This document shows, piece after piece, positions 22,101 through 31,700 of a stretch of DNA of 64,000 bases; within the stretch, counting starts at the first letter, position 1, and each line of letters opens with the position of its first letter. The notes beneath the pieces were generated by a model that saw only the letters and a program-made list of their open reading frames with translations, was not told the DNA's origin and did not search any database. The translations under genes were made by a program, and so were the position numbers. Origin of the DNA: Pelodera strongyloides (taxonomy: Eukaryota; Nematoda; Chromadorea; Rhabditida; Rhabditidae); assembly GCA_036852015.1 (NCBI GenBank), contig JAANDG010000531.1, forward strand, positions 1-64,000, read 5' to 3'.

Positions 22101-24320
22101 TCGTTTGCATCGTATTCTTCTTCCTCGGAATACTTACGTACACCAAGGTAAGGTATTATAAAATGCTTCCAAAGATTGCACATCCAGTGCCTGTGCATGT
22201 GTTTCATGGACGTATATTGAATATGGCGTAGTAGAGAGGTAAGGCCTAGGTTTTTGCGTACGATGTGCACATTCCAACTTATTCCAACTGATATGATTCT
22301 AGGGCTGAATTTATGAATTTCAAATGTAACTCGGCTTCCTCGTAGTAAGTCAAATATTTATTTAAAAACGTTATAATCTCTTACTCATACAGGCTGGAAT
22401 CTACTGGCTGACTCTATTAGACAACGCTCTGGCAAGCATTGCGCTTTTTCTGACAATTTGCATCGAGTTTATATTATTTGGATGGCTCTATGGTTAGAAT
22501 TTTTTTATTTTATTTCGTTCCCTATCTTGGTTTGTAGAATGTAGAATATGCTTATCAAAAATTCCTCTACGAAATAGGATTCGTAAAGTAATCAGTGATG
22601 TTCACGAATAATCAAATTAATATCTACCGCTTTGCGGCCTTTATTTCATGTATTTAGTAATTATTTCCAGTAACATAAGATTTATACTTTACGAGTGTTT
22701 ACCCACTTGCAGGCTGCAGCAATGTACTCAAAGATATTAGATCTGTTTTTGGAAAGCCAACAAATTTCCTTGGAAAATTATTTGGAAAAAGCGGTCTCTA
22801 CTTCTATTTGCATTGGAAATTCCTTGGACCAATTATAGCAGCAGTAAGTTAATCAGGGTTCCTAAATACAGACAATTCTGTGCTTAAGATTCGAAAAATA
22901 GTTTTCAAGCATATGATAAGTCAACCTTAACCTTTAGGTCTTGGCATATGAAAGTTTTGCGCCACTGGATTTGAAATTGGGGTCTGTGTTTTCGTGAAAC
23001 TATTTTTGAACATTTGAACATATTTATTAGCATTAGAGCACACACTACGCATAGAGTGGAAAGATACCGGGGAAAATATATTCTTTAATCTTCTGAGCTA
23101 CGGAAAGGTAAACTAAAAATGCGGATTGGTATAGACAATCTGAGGAGTTTATATACTGGAGTGACTGTAGTATCGAACATTATCGTCCCCTTTATCTAAT
23201 CGCTAAATAGACCACAACTTTTGGCCCCCGTCAGTATACGTGCATTGTGAAGCGTCGTATCTCAGGGTTCCTGTTGGTCGACATTAGTTTTATTCTACCC
23301 TGTTACTCTGCATGCTCGTTCTGTTTTGTTTATCTATTGTCTACCAAAAAAACCAGATTATATAGCCAATTACTGTCGGGATTTATTCCCTGGATGCACT
23401 CCCAAATTGTCCAAATAAACTTATAGATGCGACGGCCGACTATATTTCTCATTTTTGATCAGGACAGGAAAGTAAATTACGCCGTTTTAGTGACTACGTC
23501 TTCCCTCCATGGACTACTGTATTTGGATACATTTACGGGAACATTTCTCTCATTTTCATACCCGGATTCTTTATTGTCAACATGCTGAGCGCGAAGGTAA
23601 ATATTTTTTCATTTCATTTTTGAATATGAACTAGTACTTGTTCATGCTCAAACTACGGTGCATAATTTCAACAAATATTTGAAACCCAGTGTGTCGACTT
23701 TAGCTCTAGCGATTGGTCACTTGCGTGGCATGTGGCGAAAAATCAGAACTCGCAGTACTATTCGCCTTTCGCGCAAGTGCTCTTAGTTAACCCGTTAGCG
23801 AAAGTTTGGCGATGATAACGCGACGTCGTCAGGCACCCTTTTATTCTGGTTCTGCAGCGATTTTCGAATCCGTATATGGTATATTGTCGTCACCACCAAC
23901 TTTCGCCGCGCGCAAACCGAGTTTTGGCTGTTTTTTTATATTTTAGACACTCAAGTCCGCTTTCCAAGTGCACCCCAGTCATCCATCATACAATAGAATC
24001 ATGGGAATCGACGAACGTAAGTTTTGGCTACATCACAACTTACGCAGTTATAATACAGCTAGCAATTATATTACAAATATCTTTCAATCCTCATTAGCAA
24101 GAGGTGGCAATCCAAAGAAATACAACACTGGATGCAAGTAGGAAGAAAGATGAGGTGAATCTAATTGAAGTTTAAAAGCAAGATTTTTGTCGGCTAAACA
24201 TTTATTTTACAGCCTCGTCAACTCATGATGAAGAAGAGCAAAGCAGAAAAGAAGAAACGGAATAAAGCTACCAAAAATCCCTCGAACTTGAGCATATTTC
24301 CTCATATTTATGCATTTTAA
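4136..24320 (+). CDS. SLC6/SNF sodium:neurotransmitter-symporter family transporter, copy 1
   Basis: Plasma-membrane transporter of the Na+/Cl- coupled SLC6 family; the substrate is unknown. Exons: 4136-4226, 18255-18374, 18689-18823, 18918-18999, 19215-19279, 19517-19661, 19936-20000, 20200-20307, 20664-20761, 21003-21107, 21401-21524, 21739-21855, 22023-22147, 22393-22492, 22713-22843, 22938-22981, 23473-23596, 23947-24016, 24102-24154, 24213-24320. The sum is 2010 nt (669 aa). TM1 carries [15 protein letters not shown] (about residues 48-64), then [10 protein letters not shown] in TM2. The extracellular loop has NGTCHEADP and NGTEARVA sites, and TM6 has [15 protein letters not shown]. The C-terminus is lysine-rich. 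The position equivalent to the amine-binding Asp of monoamine transporters is Gly, so an amine substrate is less likely. The first exon is an inference: its strong donor CA|GTAAGG ends in phase 1, matching the phase-1 acceptor at 18254, and it encodes an acidic N-terminus as in copy 2. A polyA signal AATAAA lies at 24506. The exact ends of the exons at 22938 and 23473 are the least certain. Confidence 0.8.
4653..4690. repeat. GC-rich hairpin at satellite module boundary (copy 1)
   Basis: TAGAGCTCGGCGCGCGC and GCGCGCGCCTCGCTCTA are nearly complementary around a TGC loop. The same 38-bp sequence recurs at 11121-11158, and its right part recurs in altered form at about 14040. Each is followed by GCGGTTGACGTTTCACTTAA and then family-A satellite. 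Confidence 0.85.
4740..7486. repeat. Satellite family A, array 1 (129-bp units, about 21 copies)
   Basis: Head-to-tail units of 129 bp. Fixed landmarks are GTTTGCACGTCAACTTAATT, TTGACGTCACAGCTTCTGAA, GATGACGATATTCATGAAGG and CGTATCCATATTCATCATCG. Because 129 = 3 x 43, long open frames run through the array: 723 codons at 5196-7367 in one frame and 419 codons at 5384-6643 in another. Most length variants are multiples of 3 (loss of 3 or 15 nt), but +1 shifts occur near 5184 and 6750. A variant unit carrying the palindrome TGATCATCGATGATCA recurs near 4845, 4974, 5360 and 6632. The 5340 and 6610 copies are about 1.27 kb (10 units) apart, which suggests higher-order repetition. Confidence 0.95.
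7487..8312. repeat. Conserved module flank F1
   Basis: Non-satellite sequence shared by all modules. It begins with a run including CCTTGAAAGATGAACC, then has the 12-bp palindrome GATGACGTCATC, CATATATGGGCCGCGCG, AAGGAAGTCCACACCACGGA, and a roughly 90-bp sub-repeat ending in TTAATTACCCAAGTTTGAGG (7801 and 7891). Next come GGATAAGCACAGTGCCTCAA and finally GATTATATAGCGGAGGGGTA at the junction with the next module. No open frame longer than about 63 codons is supported as a gene. Confidence 0.85.
8278..8312 (+). promoter_or_regulatory. TATA-like module-boundary motif
   Basis: TTACACTGTTCGATTATATA followed by GCGGAGGGGTAGA. Related sequences occur at each later boundary: about 11083-11115, 16303-16338 and 18203-18232. 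The shared core is GATTATATAGsGG followed by GGGT. The constant position and orientation just before the next satellite suggest a TATA-type promoter, but no transcription evidence is available. Confidence 0.35.
8313..8465. repeat. Three consecutive GC-rich hairpins
   Basis: The sequence contains (i) CGCGCGC motifs around 8344-8360; (ii) arms CGGCTATCGAGGCCCGC (8370-8386) and GCGGGCCTCGATAGCCG (8408-8424), perfectly complementary; (iii) arms GCTCGCTCGGCGGGCC and GGCCCGCCTCGCTCGC (about 8428-8464). The block is very GC-rich compared with the AT-rich surroundings and marks the junction between the family-A and family-B modules. Confidence 0.85.
8466..10190. repeat. Satellite family B, array (129-bp units, about 13 copies)
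   Basis: Units of 129 bp with landmarks TTGCACGTCGACTTCTTTTT, GACGTCGTGGATTCTGAAGC, ATTGTCCGTCTAAGTCGAAT and TTTGCATCATTAGTTTGGCG. The core from TTTGCACGTC to CTGAAGCAGATGAC aligns with the family-A core, but the other half of the unit is unrelated. Units alternate between two subtypes (ATTAGCATCGAAGTTTATTT versus CATCAACACTGAAGTTCATT), giving a 258-bp dimer. A TAA in the frame homologous to family A interrupts nearly every unit. Confidence 0.95.
10191..11117. repeat. Conserved module flank F2
   Basis: Same order of landmarks as F1: GATGACGTCATC, CATATATGGGCCGCGCG, AGTCCACACCACGGAATC, then three copies of the roughly 90-bp sub-repeat ending in TTAATTACCCAAGTTTGAGG (10511, 10609 and a TTCAATTACCC variant near 10699), GGATAAGCACAGTGCCTCAA and GGATTATATAGGGAAAGGCG. 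It is longer than F1 because of the extra sub-repeat. Confidence 0.85.
11121..11158. repeat. GC-rich hairpin at satellite module boundary (copy 2)
   Basis: Identical to the hairpin at 4653-4690 (TAGAGCTCGG ... CCTCGCTCTA). It again precedes GCGGTTGACGTTTCACTTAA and a family-A array. Confidence 0.85.
11190..13386. repeat. Satellite family A, array 2 (about 17 units)
   Basis: Same 129-bp unit as array 1. The first units (11200-11800) are diverged and shortened, with ATGTAAACTTAAT in place of GTCAACTTAAT. Later units are close to consensus. A 6-nt insertion variant CCGGTCCGGTTGCCCG recurs near 12375 and 13151, 776 bp apart (6 units), which shows a local higher-order duplication. Confidence 0.95.
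13387..14045. repeat. Conserved module flank F3
   Basis: Nearly identical to F4 (15511-16160), so the two derive from a recent duplication. It ends early: after CACTCCGGTTAAGCGCAGTG it jumps directly to a short GC-rich remnant of the hairpin and the start of the next array, so the TATATAG boundary segment is missing here. Confidence 0.85.
14046..15510. repeat. Satellite family A, array 3 (about 11 units)
   Basis: Starts with the same GCGGTTGACGTTTCACTTAA leader. Unit by unit it is almost identical to array 2, but about six units are missing. With F4 it forms the second copy of a tandem segmental duplication. Confidence 0.95.
15511..16338. repeat. Conserved module flank F4
   Basis: Complete flank: GATGACGTCATC, CCACACCACGGAATCAGCC, two TTAATTACCCAAG motifs (the second is the variant CCCAAGATTGAGG at about 15930), GGATAAGCACAGTGCC, then a distinct segment with TCGCTTATATCTCGCAGCGG, ending in CGATTATATAGCGGAGGGGT. 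Confidence 0.85.
16339..17684. repeat. Satellite family C (B-related), array (about 10 units)
   Basis: Units of about 129 bp related to family B. Landmarks are GATGAATTTTGCACGTCAAC, TTGACGTCATAGATTCTGAA, CAGAATTTCCGTCTAAGTCG and TTCATTTGCATCATTAC. Here the core reads TTGACGTCATAG, intermediate between A (GACGTCACAG) and B (GACGTCGTGG). The last three units (17290-17684) form a further subtype with AAGCGTAAATGAAAATCTC. Confidence 0.95.
17685..18232. repeat. Conserved module flank F5 (terminal)
   Basis: Diverged copy of the flank. It has GATGACGTCATC, CATATATGGTCCGCGCGGAT, AGTCCACACCACGG, TTCGCTTATATCTCGCTTCG and finally CAGATTATATAGGGGTTGCG, and ends about 22 bp before the SLC6 copy 1 acceptor. 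It lacks the TTAATTACCCAAG sub-repeats. Confidence 0.8.
18375..18688 (+). other. SLC6 copy 1 intron 2 with GC-rich insertion
   Basis: About 18440-18595 is GC-rich (GGAGGCGCCACCC, CTCGGCGTGCGCC, TGTGGCGCACTCG, TGCGGCCGCC) inside an AT-rich intron. It has no counterpart at the equivalent intron of copy 2. Confidence 0.5.
23225..23360 (+). mobile_element. Dispersed repeat, probable LINE 3' end fragment (copy a)
   Basis: The segment beginning GTCAGTATACGTGCATTGTG is homologous to 49098-49235 on the same strand. It lies in an intron of SLC6 copy 1. In the second copy the element ends in CAATAAACCATATTATTATT, i.e. a polyA-signal-like sequence plus a short tandem tail, as non-LTR retrotransposon 3' ends often do. 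Confidence 0.45.
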
Positions 24321-25703
24321 CATACCATGTGCTATTCATCTATCTCACTTACTGGAACATATATACGCCTAATGCTTTCTCAATTCACTAACTCATAGGT
24401 TTCTAAATCTAAACTTCGAAGACTCAATTGAACAACCCTTGCATAAAAGAGCACTCTCTGTCAGCTGATATACTATTTGTTTATATTGCGGTACTATTCT
24501 TGCTGAATAAATTTAAGTTCTTTTTCGTTAGTACGTACTTATACTGCAGTGCAAATACATATGATTCACAGGTTGATGGTATTTTCTAAAAGACAGTTGG
24601 TTTTTGGCTGGAAAAGAAGACGCAGAAACTACGGTGGAAAATGAACACGAGGCAGTTTTGAATTCAAGAAATGTACACGATTTGTTCTGCAAGTTAAATA
24701 CGGACAAAAGAGGTCTAAAAATGGTTACTGGGCTTACGTCTCATATCAGTTCGGTTAAGAGCACCATTATAAAGACGAAATGGTACATATCGGCATCAAA
24801 TTTTAGACTTCAGAATTGTTTTTAAGTTTTAAAGAGTTTTGTGCGCAATGTGAATTGTCTGTGGGTATGGAAGAGACGCAAAGGCCCCTTTGAGATAGCG
24901 TGAAGCTTGCGGAAACCCCGACGAACATGGGCACATATGGGCACTTAAAGGGCTTACGCACAAAGGAACAAAACAATCATTTTAGATTTTTGAGACGTTG
25001 AGAGAGAAAAGCATTCCTTACATCACTTTCAACAGTTAGGCCCAAATATTAAATGTTTCTCCGAGGGCTCGACGTGTGCGCCATTGTCGCCCCAGGGTAT
25101 CGCCGCGTACAAGCCGTGCCTAATCATTCATTACCAGACTGCAAGCCAGGCGAAGATAACCTATATGATCGGGCTTAGGCAAGGGCCCGGTAAGCTCAAA
25201 CAATAACAAATAACTTGTAAATAGCTTCCTGGTCAAGAATCACCGTAGTTATGGCACTCTTCTCTCTTCTCATCACACGCAAAAAAAAACACCAACAAAT
25301 AGCGCAAGTGTTTATTTGAATGATATGTGTATATTTCGTGGAACAAGTTTGTGTAATTCAAACAGACCAATTCAATCCAGCTTATAAACAAAACTATTAC
25401 TAAGAAAATTTTGATGGTAGCGAGTTGAGGACAGTTTCGGGAGCATATGGGATTCACAAGAAACCATCAAAATACTCATAATTGGGTATTTTCATAGAGG
25501 ATCGCTCAAGAATATCCCAAATGATCGGTTTACTCACTATGAGCGAAAGCACGAGTTGTTATCGAGGAAACTTGGTCTATATGACAGACAAAAAAAGCTC
25601 ACTCATACGAGCTGCCTTATAAGGTTCCTAAACCTTAAACAATAACAAAAAAGGACATCATGGAACGGCAAATAACTTAAGAAGGAAGAGGAATTATGAT
25701 AAT
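24321..25703. other. Convergent intergenic region between the two SLC6 genes
   Basis: Contains the copy 1 3' UTR with AATAAA at 24506 and, near 25620, sequence that is 3' of copy 2. Between them I see no gene with splice support. A short open frame at 24604-24825 has no ATG at its start and no coding character. Confidence 0.6.
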
Positions 25704-28700
25704 TTATTGTGTGATCCCGGCGCTGGGTGATTCCGTACCATCTCCGCTGCCTGTAGCCGTGCCGGTAGCGGGCTGCCCACTCCCAGGAACGGCATCTTGT
25801 GGAGTGCCTTCTTGTGGTGTGTCTGGATTTAGACAAACTGGGTAATTGCCTCTCTCTCTCTCACTCTCTCGCTCTCGCACCTCGCTCTCTCGATTTCTTT
25901 CTTTCCGCCCCATTGCCGCACAAGAAAGACTTGCTGCACAATTTGGGAGTGTGCGACACGTGCGCCAGAGGACAAAGGCGCTCCATAAAGGCATCTCAGT
26001 TGCGAAGTGGACCAAACGGAATTGCACGCTTAGTACGATATTCCGTGCGGACCTTGTTTCGAGGCGATACTGCGGAGCTTCACGATCTCTCTTCTCTCTC
26101 TCTCTTTCTCTCTCTCGCGCTCTCTCTTTTTCTACCTTCGTCTGACTTTCCCTACAGTCAATATTAATGAATTCTACCACTTGGTGCTGGCGACTGCGGC
26201 GCGTTGCCCATGATTCTGTGATACGATGGATGTGTTGGATGCACTTGGAACGCAGGTCGGTAATCCTGAAAATGGCGAATGGGACATGATTCTCTCTCTC
26301 TCCCACTATCTCTCTCTCTCTTTCTCACTTTTCTCTCCCTGTCTCTCCTCCTCTCGTGAGCTCTAGGTTATGGCTGGTTACACCGTCTGGGCCGAAACAA
26401 ATATAATATTGAAAAAAAGAACATACCCCGTATTCTTGTTTTGCTTTGAGCATATTTATAATCAGGAAAGCGGGCAAAAATATCAGTGATAGATTGCCGT
26501 AAATGTATCCGAATACGATGGTCCACGGAGGAAAGATGTAGTCACTTAAAAGTTTATGTCTTAATTGTTGGGTGATAAGAAGTTGAGCTAGTTGCACAGC
26601 TCTGCCTGCTTGCTGTGCTGGTGTAAGTGACCTAGGCTTGGACCGGTAAGTTTAAAAGTATAACGCGCACCGGTACATCCTACGGTATTGCACCTGTAGC
26701 AGGCATGAGACGGACGCGCTTTCCGCTAAACCTCGCCAACTGACTCAAATAACTACTCTCTCAACGGATCATTAACAGTGAAGGACAAAAGTCCACCACA
26801 CCATTCACAAACTTTGTATAAATTCGCATAAAACAAACCCCAACGACATTTCCAGAGGCTCAAAACTTTCATACGTCAGCAGCTGAAAACAAGATATAAT
26901 TTTGCGTGGGGCTGTTAGTACGTCTTATAAAGATGACAAACGACCAAATAATTATCCATTTTGATTTACTGATATTTCTAGTTCAATAATAGTGATCTTA
27001 TTGTTGATGGAAAACACAGCATATGCGAATGCGAATAGCAGGGTTTAGCTATCATAAACAGTAAAATGATTATGCATATTGATCAATGATATTACAACTT
27101 CAATCGATTACTCACCGCCGATAGAACGGGTCCGATAATTGTCCACTGCACATAGAAGTAGTAACCACTATTTCCCATAATCTTTCCTAGCATTGTCGTT
27201 GGTTTTCCGAACAGCACTCGCAGATCCTCCATTATGTTTTTACAGCCTAAATAAATGAAAAGTTTGTCTGATTTTAAAGGCTGTAGATAGAGAGAAATAT
27301 GGAAAGAGGAGGACATACGACTCCACAAAAGCGCCGTGCTAGGGATGCGCCAGGAGTGCGCCTCATCTGCGCGAAAAGGTATACATGTAATTAGGCGGGC
27401 CAGAGGCGCACCCGCGCATGCATAGTTTGGCAGAACTGTGTTGCGAACTCTTTTTATTATTGCGTTTTAATATCTACCATCTAGGAAACACGTGTGAATT
27501 TCAGATGAAAAATAAAAAAATTCACCGTAGACGTATCCAAACAAAACGAGTTCAAGGAAGATGCCCAAGAATAGTCCAATGCTAGCCAGTGAGCCATCCA
27601 ATAGGGTCAGCCAATAAATACCAGCCTGAAAATACATAAAATAACAATATAATTCATGCTCTACTCGTGTAATTCATGTTGTTGTTTTTCTGTGTATGAG
27701 GGGACCAGAATCCCGTAAAAATTGTATATTCGCCAAGTAATCGCCAAAGGAGATCGCGAAAAACTGGGAGCTCTGGCGAAGGCTCAACGAAAAAGTGAAA
27801 ACTGGTCCCCGTTCATATTATCTAATAGTTTGCTTCCATATGGGTTATTTGTCGAAATAAAAGCTATGGGCTACGATGAATTATTAAAGAGATTCTACCT
27901 TGGTATACGTTAAGATTCCAACAAAGAAGAAGATAACACACACTGCCCATCGTACTCGCGGCATGTGAGGTCTTAGCATGGGCACCATGTCTGCCACACA
28001 CTGGGAAAACGCTTGAGCATCAACTAGAATAATACGTTTGATAAGAAGCCCACGTTAAGAAAAAAAGCTTGAGTTAAGAACAAAAACAAAAAATGTGAGA
28101 CTTTTCCTACATCCATGTATTTTTCTCTATTTTGATTTCATGTATGACATACCCAACTGTGTGCTCAGTCCGATTACAAATAGCATGAGGAAGAACAGGA
28201 AAGCCCACAACACGGGTAGGGGCATCAGCGCCATCGCCTCTGGGTAAGCGATGAACGCGATTGAAAAGTCTAAAAGATTAAATATAACACAAAATATATG
28301 GTCTATAAATGACATTACTTTAATTAGTTGCTGAGAATAGGTCACACAGAATAAGTGCCCAAAAGGTTTAGAAACACATAGAATCTTGAAGACAAAGAAA
28401 GGTTCATAAGTTCTAGAATTTAGAAACATTAGATTTTTTGGCTGGTTTCATTGCTATTTTCTTCAGAGAAAACTATGTAGACCGTAGTAACCAAACAAAT
28501 GGAATAACAATGTATGGTTGGTGGATTTGGATTGTATTGTACATAAACGGATTAAAAGAAATATCCGAAAAATCCTACCCGACTCTATCAGCTTCTCAAT
28601 TGGTGTCCCCGTCTGTGCACTCAAATAGCCGAGAATTGAAAATACGGCGGTTCCACCAAAAACTGACATCACTGCGTCCATGACCACGATAACATAGGCA

Positions 28701-31700
28701 TCCTAAAGGAATGACTATGCTATTGTGGATAGGAACATTTCTGGAGATTCTACGCTTGCGGATAAGTGTGATTTTTTTTAGCGATTGCGCTTATATTCCA
28801 CAAGGTAGAATTCAAGCATTTTCCGTAGAGCTACTTGCAACTTGCAATGTAGCAAGACATGTTAATCATTTTAACTACATATATAACTGCAAAGGGTTTT
28901 ACAGTCATTAGGAAATAAAAAATACTGATAATTAATAAGAATAGACTAATAAAAATAAAAGTTAAATAATAATTTTATCAGAATCAAAGTTTACAAATTA
29001 AATATGACATTGTTTCAATATTAAAACAATAAAATATATATGTTAAAGTTAATAAAAAATGGAATTATTAATTTAAAACTATCCGTTTATTATCAAAATA
29101 ATACTTTTACTCCAATTGGATTATTTTAACACGAACTATCCGTGTGATAAAGATAAACTTTAATTCTTAACACGAACTATCCGTTAAAAAAAACAAAACT
29201 AAAAGTAAAGGGTCGATATAAGATCGAACTGCTTAAAGTAACGCCTAGGAGCTTTATATATCCTACTTGTTTTCGTAGGTGTTTTGTGGGGGCGAACGGT
29301 TGTTACGCCCCATGTTACAGCAAAAATGCTGTTTATGCTATCCGTTGAGATCACCTAAGGTGATCAATCCTTAATTAATGGCCTTAATTCTTTGTTCTCT
29401 CTTTTGCAAGACTAGCTTCCTTTCTTGCAGAGATTTTTCTTGTCGGATGGAATGTAGTTTGTTTCCATCCGATTTGTAGTGTCCCGGTGAGAATCTAACA
29501 ATACAACGTCAAACCAACTCTGTACGTATTATGAGATCGTCGGGTGAAAGAGCCCATCGAATGTGTGACACCCAATCCGATGGAAATACTGAAGCAAACT
29601 TGGAAGATTGCCGCTTTCCATGTCTGAATTTATAAATTATCCTACTGCCAAGCATCTGAGGCCAGTTTTTTCCAACAGCAACGAGCTTCCCAACTAGAAG
29701 TGATTTTCCATTTAGTATGTATCATTCTCTACTACGAGAAGTTCCAATTGCAGTTAAAGGAAAGCCAGAGATACCAAATGCACCAACGGCCTACCTCCAA
29801 CTCGAATACTTTACTGAAGTTTGGATTCAGCAAGTAGTAGTCGAGGCCTTGACGAGCTCCGTCGAGCGTGATTCCGCGGATAAATAGGATACCTAGGAAA
29901 ATGGTTGACGGTCTCACAGTCACTTTAGTATCTGTACAACATAATCTGGGTGATATGTATTGGCTATATTGGACAGATACGGTATGCAAAACAGTGGAAA
30001 ACTCAGAAACAAGAAAGTCAGTTTTTTATCTTTAAATGAGCAACTTTGGTAAGATATTAGGAAAATATATGTCTGGAAAACCTGTTTTTGGAAATCAATA
30101 AGCGAAGGTGTTATTACATAAGTGTATTGATTTAGGGATTGTCTATAATACAATACAGATTCATATATTCAAACATATTCTCACCAACGATAACATATGG
30201 CAGCGATGTAGTGAGAAAAGATACTTTTCCCATAATGGCCAATCCTCTCCAAACAATTAGACCGCAGAGAATCCATAGAAAGGCCATCGTTCCTAACGTA
30301 TGTTATTTATTTACTCTAGAATCAGTTATTTTCTGAAAACTTACACTGATGAAACTCCGCGCCATCGCCGTTCACAAAAAGAGGGCCTGACATAATAGTA
30401 GCGCGGCGCACCCTCTCAAGAGAGACCGTTGCACTATCTATTTTATATTTCTAACTGACATTCCTATTAACACGTGCGCGTAGGTCATCAGTCGATACAA
30501 TGTTTTACTCACCAAACACGGGCCAATTGATTCCTCCAAAGTCATGGATACCTTCCGTTCGTTGCAGGACTTGATTTCTGAAGAACCGAGCTACTCCATA
30601 TTACGAACTTACGAATAGTTTGAGAAAAGGAGCAGAACTACTCATAGCCTACATTAGGCAAGTTTCCTGATACCTTTTAAAAGTTACCCATAGTTACCAC
30701 CGTCTTGCCTTTGTCTTCGTTGTGATGAAAAAAACTAATCATCATCAGAAAAATTACATAAAGAATTCTTCTGCGGCAATTTTTGTCTCAGTGCCGTTGA
30801 GCAAAAGTCGGGGATCTGTCGCATGACACGTTCCGTTGAAAAATATGGAGAGATCGGGATCTTTGTCCAAACATTCCATGTTGTTCTGACGAGAGAAGCA
30901 CACTAAATGTGCATCGATACTAATAACATTCCTCCAATACTAAACCGAACTTACGGGTTTTTCTGATTATCGATTGCTTTGAATTTAAGTAATCTTTTTA
31001 TTATCGACGAACGACAAGTAAAGGAGGAGGCAGAGTGAAAAAACATCGAGTCACAGAGGATATAATATAAAGGGAGAGAGATGGAGAACAGAGAGATGCA
31101 AATAGATACAGATGATAAAGAAAGATAGAGTAGAGATAGTGAGAGAAACAAAGCAGGCGAGGAGAAGCAAGTAAGGAGGAAAGTAGGAATAAGCTTACTT
31201 ATCGAGTTCCAATCGTTATCACAACGGGTCCACGTGTGACTCTTTCCAATGATGATATAGACCCTGTAAATATAATGTTGATGAAATGTAATAGAATATA
31301 TCCCTCTGTTATTAATGTCAAGCACAGGAATCGAACCCGGACCATTGGCACGGGTAGAAAAAACTAGACTACTACCTACCACCAAAAAAACTAGACTACT
31401 ACCCGTATGTTCGTAGCTGGAAGATAGAGAACGACTCCCGTTTGCGCTGTACTACTAGTGCCATTTGCAGTAAATGTGTTCGGTCATACAAATATATATG
31501 CAGTCTACAGTCCTAGCAAAGGTTCCTTAAATCAAAACTCACAGATACACGAGGGTCCATCCTACGATAACCATATAGTACGTGTAGACTTGAAAACTCA
31601 AAAAGATCATCGACCAACCGATACCTGAAGATTTATATAAATGTTAAGGTTTTTTTTAGCATTAGTTCTTAGAATAACCCCATGTTCCAGGTGTCAATCG

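Noticed and set aside
25704..26306. 200-codon minus-strand ORF with an R/E-rich segment
   Set aside because: It is two real SLC6 copy 2 exons (26178-26265 in another frame, 25704-25837 in this frame) bridged by a GA microsatellite in the intron.
30951..31385. 144-codon minus-strand ORF with Leu/Ser-rich stretch, and B-box-like GGTTCGATTCC near 31325
   Set aside because: It lies in SLC6 copy 2 introns and overlaps the exon at 31199-31263. The B box has no matching A box or stems.
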